From: an uncultured Veillonella sp.
GTDB taxonomy: Bacteria > Bacillota > Negativicutes > Veillonellales > Veillonellaceae
Length of the DNA: 5,886 nucleotides
Assembly: GCA_900552445.1 (NCBI GenBank)
Contig: URZS01000078.1
Coordinates: 1-5,886 of the forward strand
Direction of reading: 5' to 3'
Of this stretch, positions 1-4,973 are shown in pieces. Position 1 is the first letter of the stretch, and every line of letters begins with the position of its first letter. The notes beneath the pieces are model-generated. The model saw only the letters and a list, made by a program, of their open reading frames with translations, made no database searches and had not been told where the DNA came from. The translations under genes and the position numbers were made by a program.

Positions 1-600
1 CCTACTGTTATCATCGAAACGGAAACCGATGAAGGCGAGTTTTCTACCTTACCTGCTGATGAAGCAGCACATATTCTTCAATTCGGCCTCGATAAGTGGC
101 GTGAAACTCGTCAGCGCAAGGAGTTTAAATCTGTACTATTCTTTAAAAACCATGGCTATATGTCTGGCGGCTCCATTCGCCATCCGCACAGCCAAATCAT
201 CGGCCTAGAAAATTACGATTACCACAAGGATATTACGGCGCAAAATATGGAAGGCTGGCTCTTACACGAGGATCAGCATGTGCGCATTACCTTGTCTACA
301 CATCCCATAATTGGGTTCTTTGAGTACAACATTCGCTTCAAACCAGATACGCCAGTTCGTCCTGTAGCCATTCGATTACAACAAGTTTTGCGCTATGTGT
401 TGCACACCCTTTCTAACCTTAGCCAATCCTACAATTATTTCTTCTATAATCTCGAGGACGGCTACGACTATATCAAGATAGTGGCTCGTTATGTAACGAC
501 GCCTCTTTACGTGGGCTACAAAATTCCACAAACCTGTGACGAAGAACGGGCTGCTAAAATCATGCGCGATATTGCGCCTTATTTACAGGCTACTAAATAG
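1..600 (+). CDS. DUF4931 family GalT-like protein (5' end missing)
   Basis: The frame is open from the first base and ends at TAG 598-600, giving 199 visible codons; the true start lies left of the window. An internal ATG at 160 is not the start, because conserved sequence precedes it. Visible residues 47-66 read FFKNHG, then GGS, then HPHSQ (residues 61-65). This closely matches the active-site block of galactose-1-phosphate uridylyltransferase (FEN.G....S..HPHGQ), where the second His of HPH is the uridylylated nucleophile; here that is visible residue 63. The protein is therefore probably a HIT/GalT-superfamily nucleotidyl transferase or hydrolase of the DUF4931 group. Its substrate is unknown, and no galactose genes are visible nearby. 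The rest of the protein is soluble-looking, without membrane segments. The metallophosphoesterase gene follows after 110 nt with no terminator in between, so read-through is possible. The superfamily is fairly sure; the exact function is not. Confidence 0.82.
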   Translation, partial: PTVIIETETDEGEFSTLPADEAAHILQFGLDKWRETRQRKEFKSVLFFKNHGYMSGGSIRHPHSQIIGLENYDYHKDITAQNMEGWLLHEDQHVRITLSTHPIIGFFEYNIRFKPDTPVRPVAIRLQQVLRYVLHTLSNLSQSYNYFFYNLEDGYDYIKIVARYVTTPLYVGYKIPQTCDEERAAKIMRDIAPYLQATK

Positions 601-619
601 TTATAGCTACTAAATAGTT
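589..619 (+). repeat. 14-bp tandem direct repeat across the DUF4931 stop codon
   Basis: The 14-mer GCTACTAAATAGTT occurs at 589-602 and again, perfectly, at 606-619 (period 17). The first copy encodes the last three residues (Ala-Thr-Lys) and the TAG stop; the second lies in the non-coding space. A slippage or short tandem duplication explains it. No function is evident. Confidence 0.85.
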
Positions 620-635
620 CTCAAATACATATATT

Positions 636-666
636 TTGAACATGCATATAGTTAATTACATAAGAT
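636..666 (+). promoter_or_regulatory. Possible weak promoter for the metallophosphoesterase operon
   Basis: TTGAAC (636-641) resembles a -35 box, and TAAGAT (661-666) is a poor -10 box at a long spacing of 19. The octamer TTGAACAT is repeated at 636-643 and 667-674, 31 bp apart (about three helical turns). This could be a protein site or chance in AT-rich DNA. Transcription could equally read through from the DUF4931 gene. Confidence 0.25.
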
Positions 667-710
667 TTGAACATCTATGATTTTGACCATAGATAATTGA
701 AAGGATTTTT

Positions 711-1523
711 ATGAAAGTATTTGCCATCGGCGACCTCCATCTATCTGGCAATCCTCCTACAAAGCCGATGGATATTTTTGGTCCCCACTGGGATAATCAC
801 TGGGCCCGCATCAAAGAGCATTGGGCTAACAATGTAACAGATGATGATATTGTCTTTCTCGTAGGCGATATGAGCTGGGCGCTCCGCCTCGACGAAGCGG
901 CTTGTGATTTACAAGAAATCGCCTCCATGCCTGGCAAGAAATATATGATTCGCGGCAACCACGACTACTGGTGGGCCTCAGCAAACAAGATGCGCAACCT
1001 CATGGGTAATGCTATCACCTTTTTACAAGGTCATGGCACAGCAGAGCTTATTCAAACAGAAGAAGGCCCTCGCATCATCGCTTTTGGTGGAACTCGTGCC
1101 TACCTCTGCCCTGGTGACTCCCATTTCTCACCAGAAACAGACCAATCTATTTACGAAAGAGAATTGATGCGCACCGAAGCGGCATTACAAGAAATGGATG
1201 GGGCTGTGGAAACACTCCTAGAACAGCTCACAGCTGAAACAAACATGGAAACAACAGGTTCTGAAACATCAGAGCCATTAACAATAGATATACACACCAT
1301 ACCAGTAACAAAACTGCTATTGTTACACTATCCTCCATTCAACGAGTCCAACGCCCCTTCTGGCTTTACGGACCTTATGGAGCAATACAAAGTAGATATT
1401 TGTATCTTTGGTCATTTACACGATCAAATTTCCTTTAAGCGCATTCCAAAGGAATTTGGCACAACCAAACTAGAGCTAGTATCTGCAGACTATCTAGACT
1501 TTACACTAAAACAAATCATGTAA
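711..1523 (+). CDS. Calcineurin-like metallophosphoesterase (COG1768-type)
   Basis: The 270-residue product carries the full metallophosphoesterase signature. GDLH (residues 7-10, Asp8 and His10) comes first, then GDMSW (52-56, Asp53) and GNHD (82-85). A metal-ligand His206 in LLLLHYPPF and GHLH (234-237) complete the set. These residues build a two-metal phosphoesterase centre, so the protein should hydrolyse a phosphomonoester or phosphodiester in the cytoplasm; the substrate cannot be read from sequence. There is no signal peptide or membrane segment. GAAAGGA at 699-705 sits 5 nt before ATG 711 and fixes the start. Residues about 164-199 form a Thr/Glu-rich, low-complexity stretch between the core strands. 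From memory, relatives are nearer 230 residues, so this looks like an inserted linker or surface loop. The 76-residue gene starts 9 nt after the stop, implying co-transcription. Alternative family labels (protein phosphatase-like, predicted phosphohydrolase) reflect the same fold. Confidence 0.9.
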   Translation: MKVFAIGDLHLSGNPPTKPMDIFGPHWDNHWARIKEHWANNVTDDDIVFLVGDMSWALRLDEAACDLQEIASMPGKKYMIRGNHDYWWASANKMRNLMGNAITFLQGHGTAELIQTEEGPRIIAFGGTRAYLCPGDSHFSPETDQSIYERELMRTEAALQEMDGAVETLLEQLTAETNMETTGSETSEPLTIDIHTIPVTKLLLLHYPPFNESNAPSGFTDLMEQYKVDICIFGHLHDQISFKRIPKEFGTTKLELVSADYLDFTLKQIM

Positions 1524-1532
1524 GGAGAGACT

Positions 1533-1763
1533 ATGAGTCGCATTCACAAAGAGCATTTACAAGCGGGCTATATCTTTGGCGATACTATCAACCAAGAATA
1601 TATTTACTTGCCCTCTGGTGAAGTAGGCACAGACCATCCTTTGGCGGTCCTCGAAACACCGACTAAGCGTGAAGATATTACCTTGGACGAAGCTGTCCAC
1701 ATGATTGATACGCTAACGCTAAAACGCTGTAGCCATCCTACACTGGGGAAAAAATCATTTTAA
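1533..1763 (+). CDS. Small protein of unknown function (76 residues)
   Basis: I do not recognise this family. The gene starts 9 nt after the metallophosphoesterase stop; AAGGAG at 1522-1527, overlapping that stop codon, lies 5 nt before ATG 1533. Spacing and ribosome site make it a credible real gene, translated with its neighbour. The product is soluble, without signal peptide, Cys pairs or membrane segments. It has a Tyr/Ile-rich start (GYIFGDTINQEYIYLPSGEV, residues 12-31), an acidic middle that looks helical (REDITLDEAVHMIDTL, 46-61) and a basic end (LKRCSHPTLGKKSF, 63-76). The DNA for the last 18 residues and the stop is repeated just downstream with silent differences, so the present C-terminus may be a recent recombination product. 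The terminator at 1843-1876 ends this transcription unit. A role linked to the phosphoesterase is only a guess from linkage. Confidence 0.7.
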   Translation: MSRIHKEHLQAGYIFGDTINQEYIYLPSGEVGTDHPLAVLETPTKREDITLDEAVHMIDTLTLKRCSHPTLGKKSF

Positions 1764-1819
1764 TGATACATTAACATTAAAACGCTATAGCCATCCTACA
1801 CTAGGAAAAATCATTTCAA
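1707..1819 (+). repeat. Diverged tandem copy of the 3' end of the 76-residue gene
   Basis: Copy 1 (1707-1762) is the in-frame end of the gene; copy 2 (1765-1819) begins 58 bp later, beyond the stop. Over the first 45 bp there are seven substitutions. Read in the gene's frame, six are silent (ACG/ACA twice, CTA/TTA twice, CTG/CTA, GGG/GGA) and one changes Cys64 to Tyr. Copy 2 always has the A or T. It has then lost two A residues from an A run; restoring them would let it end KKSFQ and stop at TAA 1820-1822. Copy 2 is out of frame with the gene (58 is not a multiple of 3) and has no start of its own. It reads as the tail of a diverged allele or paralogue left by recombination. Confidence 0.88.
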
Positions 1820-1842
1820 TAAAACATAACTGCTTGAACATC

Positions 1843-1876
1843 AAAAAGCGGGTAGAGTAAATCTACCCGCTTTTTT
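1843..1876. terminator. Bidirectional intrinsic terminator between convergent genes
   Basis: A perfect 14-bp inverted repeat (left arm 1843-1856, right arm 1862-1875) with GC-rich core AGCGGGTAGA/TCTACCCGCT closes a 5-nt loop, GTAAA. It has a T6 run at 1871-1876 on the + strand and an A5 run at 1843-1847 that becomes a U tail on the - strand. It ends the metallophosphoesterase operon from the left and the molybdopterin-binding gene from the right, whose stop is only 12 nt away. Confidence 0.95.
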
Positions 1877-1888
1877 GTGCTACAAAGA

Positions 1889-2869
1889 TTATCCTAAGAA
1901 ACCACCATGACCCATGCGAATGCAGTCTTCTTTAGTGATTTCATCATCTGCTACGAGGCGTGGCAAGATTTCATCAAATGCCGTTGGTTTGCTAAACAAT
2001 ACGCCACCTGGAACGCCGAGAATCGGTGTGCCATCAGCACAGTACGCAATACAAACCATAGAACCTGGCAATACAGGTAATCCGTATGTCACTACCCGAT
2101 CTGCATAGCGTTTAATGGCGCCCGGTGTTAAATCGTCAGGATCAACGCTCATGCCGCCGGTACAGAAAATAATGTCGACACCAGTTGCTTTTACCTTCTT
2201 GATAGCCGCCACGATATCGTCCGTATTGTCCGTTACGATTTCATGAGCCACTTTTGTGACCCCAAATTCTGCGCAACGTTCTTCAATAATAGGGGTGAAA
2301 GCATCTTTAATACGACCTTCAAATACTTCGGAGCCAGTAGTAACGATGCCCATTGTTTTGCGCACGAATGGTTTTACATGAAGTAAAGGATCCCCATTAG
2401 CAATTTTCTTAGCATCCTCTACTTGTTGTTCCTCTAATAATAAAGGAATACAACGCATACCTGCTAATTTTTCGCCTGCTTTCACAGGTGTATTATTAAA
2501 TCTCGTTACAATAGTAAGCTCACCAATGCTGTTGATAGCATGTAGTCGTTCTACATCGACCTTGAATAAGCCATCTACGTCTGCAATGGCTTCGATTTTA
2601 CCTTGTGCCATTGGGCCTTCGTGCATATTTTCGCCGCCGGCCATACGATACAAAGCGCGCGCTACGTCCTCTTCGTGTAAGAAGCCTTCATCTTCAGGTT
2701 CCATAACGAAAATATGCTCTTTGCCGAGGTCTAATAATTTAGGAATATCCTCTTCTGTAATAACATGACCACGGCGGAACGGCGTATCTTTCACCTCGCC
2801 GATAACGATGCGAACTAAATCGTGTAATAATGCATGCCCTACGGCATCTTGTGTTCTAATAGATTTCAT
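1889..2869 (-). CDS. Stand-alone molybdopterin-binding protein (MoeA/MogA-like domain)
   Basis: The 326-residue product has an N-terminal region (about 1-165) typical of Firmicutes molybdopterin-binding proteins: HDLVRIV near residue 16, RRGHVITEEDI (32-42) and an RCIPLLLEE strand (139-147). A C-terminal MoCF_biosynth (MogA/MoeA) domain follows at about 170-310. Its cofactor loops are visible: TTGSEVFEGRIKD (177-189), CTGGMSVDPDDLTPGAI (236-252), LPGSM (267-271) and GVPGG (285-289). Such domains bind molybdopterin or adenylated molybdopterin in cofactor synthesis. This form lacks the full MoeA domain order, so molybdate insertion, cofactor handling or sensing are all possible. It is probably cytoplasmic. 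The ribosome site GAGGAAG lies just upstream of the ATG at 2869. crcB lies 115 nt upstream on the same strand with no terminator between, so they may share a transcript. No other molybdenum genes are in view. Family assignment is strong, precise role uncertain. Confidence 0.9.
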   Translation of the reverse strand: MKSIRTQDAVGHALLHDLVRIVIGEVKDTPFRRGHVITEEDIPKLLDLGKEHIFVMEPEDEGFLHEEDVARALYRMAGGENMHEGPMAQGKIEAIADVDGLFKVDVERLHAINSIGELTIVTRFNNTPVKAGEKLAGMRCIPLLLEEQQVEDAKKIANGDPLLHVKPFVRKTMGIVTTGSEVFEGRIKDAFTPIIEERCAEFGVTKVAHEIVTDNTDDIVAAIKKVKATGVDIIFCTGGMSVDPDDLTPGAIKRYADRVVTYGLPVLPGSMVCIAYCADGTPILGVPGGVLFSKPTAFDEILPRLVADDEITKEDCIRMGHGGFLG

Positions 2870-2984
2870 AATATCTTCCTCTATAATTTCTATAATCTGG
2901 TATTCTATCTAAATCTCTTACTAAATAATCATATAAAAATCGATGTATTTACGCTGTAACTCAAGTCACCTTATTCGGCTTAGA

Positions 2985-3365
2985 TTAGATAGCCCAGAGC
3001 ATACGCGCCAATAATACACCAAACCAGCAAAGAATTAGCCCGCCTACAACTTGTACAAAGCCATAGAATAAGGCTTGTACATAGGACTCAGCCATCATGA
3101 GTTGTAGCATTTCAAAGGCAAAGGTAGAAAAGGTGGTGAAAGCACCAAGACCGCCTACAACAAGGAAGAATCTAGCCCATTGTGGTAAATCTGGCTTTTG
3201 CATGTAGAGGCCTAACACGAGGCCGATGATGAGGCACCCGATAAGGTTAACTACGACCGTACCATACGGAAAGGAGCTGACCTTTGTCATCACCCATTCG
3301 CCAAGAGCCATACGGCATAAAGCTCCGATAGCTCCACCGAGGGCAACGGCTATGTATTTTTCCAT
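2985..3365 (-). CDS. crcB: Fluoride ion channel CrcB/Fluc
   Basis: The 126-residue, very hydrophobic product has four predicted membrane segments (about 4-22, 34-54, 64-89 and 97-124) and matches the family's usual length. Family motifs are present: GGAIGALCRM (10-19), GTVVVNLIGCLIIG (35-48) with the pore Asn40, and GGLGAFTTFSTF (71-82) with the paired Phe residues of the fluoride pathway (Phe79 and Phe82). Fluc proteins assemble as antiparallel dual-topology dimers in the inner membrane and let fluoride leave the cytoplasm, which protects enolase and pyrophosphatase. Only one crcB copy is visible, which fits a homodimer; a second copy elsewhere cannot be excluded. A strong ribosome site, GAGGAGG (complement of 3370-3376), precedes the ATG. 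No fluoride riboswitch is recognisable in the 189-nt upstream region, so regulation may run through the divergent XRE gene or be constitutive. Confidence 0.95.
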   Translation of the reverse strand: MEKYIAVALGGAIGALCRMALGEWVMTKVSSFPYGTVVVNLIGCLIIGLVLGLYMQKPDLPQWARFFLVVGGLGAFTTFSTFAFEMLQLMMAESYVQALFYGFVQVVGGLILCWFGVLLARMLWAI

Positions 3366-3450
3366 AAAGCCTCCTCTATTTATAACAACATACTACCTGC
3401 TTTGGTTACAGCACTAAAGCATATAGGAAGTAAGACTTTCACAATTCGTG

Positions 3451-3479
3451 TAATTATCTGTAATAACCGATAATTATCT
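3451..3479. promoter_or_regulatory. Candidate operator: repeated TAATTATCT in the crcB/XRE spacer
   Basis: TAATTATCT occurs at 3451-3459 and 3471-3479, 20 bp apart (about two helical turns). The second copy is part of a perfect 10-bp palindrome GATAATTATC at 3469-3478. The element lies between divergent crcB and XRE genes and overlaps the proposed -10 box for crcB, as a repressor site would. The binding protein is unknown; the adjacent XRE protein is the simplest candidate. AT-rich DNA makes chance repeats common. Confidence 0.4.
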
Positions 3480-3498
3480 AGTTTTCTATATTAGTCAA
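3470..3498 (-). promoter_or_regulatory. Possible crcB promoter
   Basis: On the - strand, TTGACT (complement of 3493-3498) matches the -35 consensus in five of six positions. AATTAT (complement of 3470-3475), 17 bp downstream, is a moderate -10 box with four of six matches. Transcription would start near 3463 and leave a leader of roughly 100 nt before crcB. Confidence 0.35.
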
Positions 3499-3520
3499 TC
3501 GCCAACAGTCTCAGTATACT
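3491..3520 (+). promoter_or_regulatory. Possible promoter for the XRE regulator gene
   Basis: TATACT at 3515-3520 is a good -10 box and would place the start of transcription near 3527, about 28 nt before the ATG. The matching -35 (TTAGTC, 3491-3496, spacing 18) is weak, which would fit a gene that needs activation or low expression. The -10 lies in an 8-bp palindrome, AGTATACT (3513-3520). Confidence 0.35.
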
Positions 3521-3554
3521 ATATTTAGAGAGTCGGGAAAAGGAAGGAGTCCCT

Positions 3555-3950
3555 ATGAACCCCTCAACAGCACCATTGACCGAACTGCGGATTAATGCGT
3601 ACGAAGATCCATTTTTACAACATCAATACGTATGTTTAGGCCATAAAATCGCCAATATCCGCGTATCTCTAAATATGTCCCAATATGAGTTAGCCCGCCA
3701 TGTCGGCATCAGCCGCAGTTATTTAAGCAAACTAGAGTGTGGCACGGGCATTTCTGGCATGTCCTTAGAGATTTTATTTAAAATCGCTCAAGCCTTTCAA
3801 ATTGACGTAGGTCAACTAGTGCGGCTGCGCATCGTCGACTATAAAAACTGCAATGCCCACCTAACATCACATTATAAGCGGCTAGAGTTTCTAAACCATA
3901 CCAAAAACCAAACCGTTAATCACTTACGCAAAAAGACTCAAGTTAATTAG
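3555..3950 (+). CDS. XRE-family helix-turn-helix transcriptional regulator
   Basis: The 131-residue product has one Cro/C1-type DNA-binding domain at about residues 29-89. Its helix-turn-helix is MSQYELARHVGISRSYLSKL (41-60), followed by ECGTG and a helix SLEILFKIAQAFQI (70-83). About 28 residues precede the domain, and a basic, Asn/His-rich tail of about 40 residues follows with no recognisable ligand or oligomerisation domain. AAGGAG at 3544-3549 lies 5 nt before ATG 3555 and sets the start. The gene stands alone: crcB diverges on the left and a terminator follows the stop by about 30 nt. No phage or toxin-antitoxin gene adjoins it, so a chromosomal single-gene regulator is likelier than a prophage repressor. 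Autoregulation through the repeated sites in the shared upstream region is a reasonable but unproven idea. Confidence 0.88.
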   Translation: MNPSTAPLTELRINAYEDPFLQHQYVCLGHKIANIRVSLNMSQYELARHVGISRSYLSKLECGTGISGMSLEILFKIAQAFQIDVGQLVRLRIVDYKNCNAHLTSHYKRLEFLNHTKNQTVNHLRKKTQVN

Positions 3951-3978
3951 TTATCTTAGATCAACTAGTTTATCAGCT

Positions 3979-4008
3979 AAAAAAGCTCCGCCATGGGCGG
4001 AGCCTTTT
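3979..4008. terminator. Bidirectional intrinsic terminator between XRE and gntR genes
   Basis: GCTCCGCC (3985-3992) and GGCGGAGC (3996-4003) form a perfect 8-bp GC-rich stem with a 3-nt loop; opening the last pair gives a 5-nt loop instead. The stem is followed by CTTTT on the + strand and by a six-U tail on the - strand (A run 3979-3984). It serves the XRE gene (stop at 3950) and the convergent gntR gene, whose stop is at 4039-4041. The - strand direction has the better U tail. Confidence 0.93.
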
Positions 4009-4038
4009 GTGTCATTATGCCTAGGGGCACGTTAGACA

Positions 4039-4746
4039 TTATACTTCATTAAGTTTTTTGTGTTGCACTTCAGCATTTGCTTTTTTGAAGATAAATGCAT
4101 TGTTGATGTGCTGACGCATAGCTGTTTCTGCAGCTACTTCGTCATGACGTTCGATAGCGTCTACGATTTGATCATGTTCATCATCGCAATCATGTGTACG
4201 AACTGCATTGAAGGAGCTGATGTACATGTCTCGATTAACGCGTTCACGGAAGCTTGCTAAGTAGTCTACGATACGTTCATTACCAGAGTAATGAGCAATC
4301 ATTGTGTGGAAACGGCTGTTAACCTCAACGCGTTCTGTAGCATCTTCGATTTCATGCATTTCTTTACAAATATCTCGCAATTCTTTAATTTGTTCGTCTG
4401 TAGCATGACGAGCACATAGTCTTGCACCAAGACCTTCCATTACTTCGCGCACTTGATATAATGCAATGATTTCCTCTGGAGTGTCTGCTTTTACAGTAAC
4501 ACCTTTCCAAGGAACGATAACTACGAGGTTATCTTTAGCCAATTTACGGAATGCTTCACGTACAGGTGTAGCACTCACTTGTAACTGTTCTGCAATTTTT
4601 ACTTCGTTTAGCTTTTCTTGAGGCATCAATTCGCCTGTTAAAATCGCTGTTTTTAATGTTAAATATACTTGTTCGCTAAGTGGCAATCTTTCAATAGAGT
4701 CCACTGCGGACAAATTGTATCTATCTTTAGAATCTTGTCTTCCCAT
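4039..4746 (-). CDS. GntR-family (FadR/FCD subfamily) transcriptional regulator
   Basis: The 235-residue product has the N-terminal winged helix of the GntR family at about 20-86. It reads LSEQVYLTLKTAILTGEL (23-40), recognition region KIAEQLQVSATPVREAFRKL (50-69) and wing IVPWKGVTV (77-85). A C-terminal all-helical FCD ligand domain occupies about 92-220. The FCD metal and ligand pocket is visible as Asn143, His147 (NSRFH), His191 (DDEHDQIVDAI) and His213 (MRQHINNA). The first position is usually Asp, and Asn also occurs in the family. FCD regulators sense small carboxylates or sugar acids and act as dimers; the ligand cannot be inferred. AGGGGA (complement of 4752-4757) lies 5 nt before the ATG. 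The gene faces away from the lipid kinase gene across 227 nt rich in palindromes and probably regulates itself, possibly also that neighbour. No catabolic operon is visible. Confidence 0.92.
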   Translation of the reverse strand: MGRQDSKDRYNLSAVDSIERLPLSEQVYLTLKTAILTGELMPQEKLNEVKIAEQLQVSATPVREAFRKLAKDNLVVIVPWKGVTVKADTPEEIIALYQVREVMEGLGARLCARHATDEQIKELRDICKEMHEIEDATERVEVNSRFHTMIAHYSGNERIVDYLASFRERVNRDMYISSFNAVRTHDCDDEHDQIVDAIERHDEVAAETAMRQHINNAFIFKKANAEVQHKKLNEV

Positions 4747-4809
4747 TTAAATCCCCTAAACCTTAATACTCATCCTATCTTTCACACTTTCAAAGAACGG
4801 CTAAAATGA

Positions 4810-4852
4810 GTATAATAATATATTATACGACATATTTTTATAGAATATGTCG
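4810..4852. promoter_or_regulatory. Two abutting inverted repeats upstream of gntR
   Basis: GTATAATA (4810-4817) and TATTATAC (4821-4828) form an 8-bp inverted repeat around 3 nt. CGACATATT (4828-4836) and AATATGTCG (4844-4852) form a perfect 9-bp inverted repeat around 7 nt; the two elements share base 4828. On the - strand a consensus TATAAT (complement of 4822-4827) lies inside the first repeat and could be the gntR -10 box, though no good -35 is seen. A regulator bound here would cover it. Neither repeat has a T run suitable for a terminator. Confidence 0.5.
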
Positions 4853-4870
4853 CACACAATATTTAATACA

Positions 4871-4880
4871 GTGTATACAA
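4871..4880. promoter_or_regulatory. TGTATACA palindrome, candidate GntR/FCD operator
   Basis: GTGTATACAA contains the perfect 8-bp palindrome TGTATACA (4872-4879). Short GTATAC-centred palindromes of this type are common among operators of GntR/FCD regulators, and the gntR gene begins 125 nt away. It lies about 27 bp upstream of the possible -35 of the lipid kinase gene, so it could serve either direction. The match is by eye. Confidence 0.4.
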
Positions 4881-4906
4881 AATAATTATAAAACTCATAT
4901 CTAAAA

Positions 4907-4937
4907 TTGTCAATCTAGCAATCTAATAATAGATACT
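4907..4937 (+). promoter_or_regulatory. Possible promoter for the lipid kinase gene
   Basis: TTGTCA (4907-4912) is a five-of-six -35 box. The best -10 candidate, GATACT (4932-4937), matches four of six at a spacing of 19, longer than ideal; TAGATA at spacing 17 is poorer. The leader to the ATG would be about 30 nt. Confidence 0.35.
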
Positions 4938-4973
4938 AGCTATATCTCATTTTTGAAAGTAAGGAAGTACACT

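Noticed and set aside
673..694. Hairpin ATCTATG/CATAGAT before the metallophosphoesterase gene as a terminator
   Set aside because: The stem is only 7 bp and AT-rich, the loop is 8 nt, and no T run follows; it is too weak to call a terminator.
1914..2768. Open frames on the + strand opposite the molybdopterin-binding gene (1914-2108 and 2526-2768)
   Set aside because: They lie wholly antisense to a gene with clear motifs, encode Ser/Thr/Pro-rich low-information peptides and lack convincing ribosome sites.
3226..3417. Open frame on the + strand overlapping the start of crcB
   Set aside because: Antisense to crcB's conserved N-terminal coding region, no family resemblance and no ribosome site of note.
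3366..3500. Fluoride (crcB) riboswitch upstream of crcB
   Set aside because: A GGCGAT string occurs on the - strand near 3500-3505, but the rest of the conserved core and its pairing stems are not recognisable by eye.
3555..3950. XRE protein as a prophage repressor or antitoxin
   Set aside because: No integrase, excisionase, toxin-like partner or phage gene lies beside it; the flanks are ordinary chromosomal genes with terminators.
4060..4260. Open frame on the + strand opposite the end of gntR
   Set aside because: It is a shadow of the FCD coding region, and the product shows no recognisable domain.
4766..4813. Inverted repeat ATACTCAT/ATGAGTAT in the gntR leader
   Set aside because: 8-bp arms separated by 32 nt are readily expected by chance in AT-rich sequence, and nothing else supports a structure.
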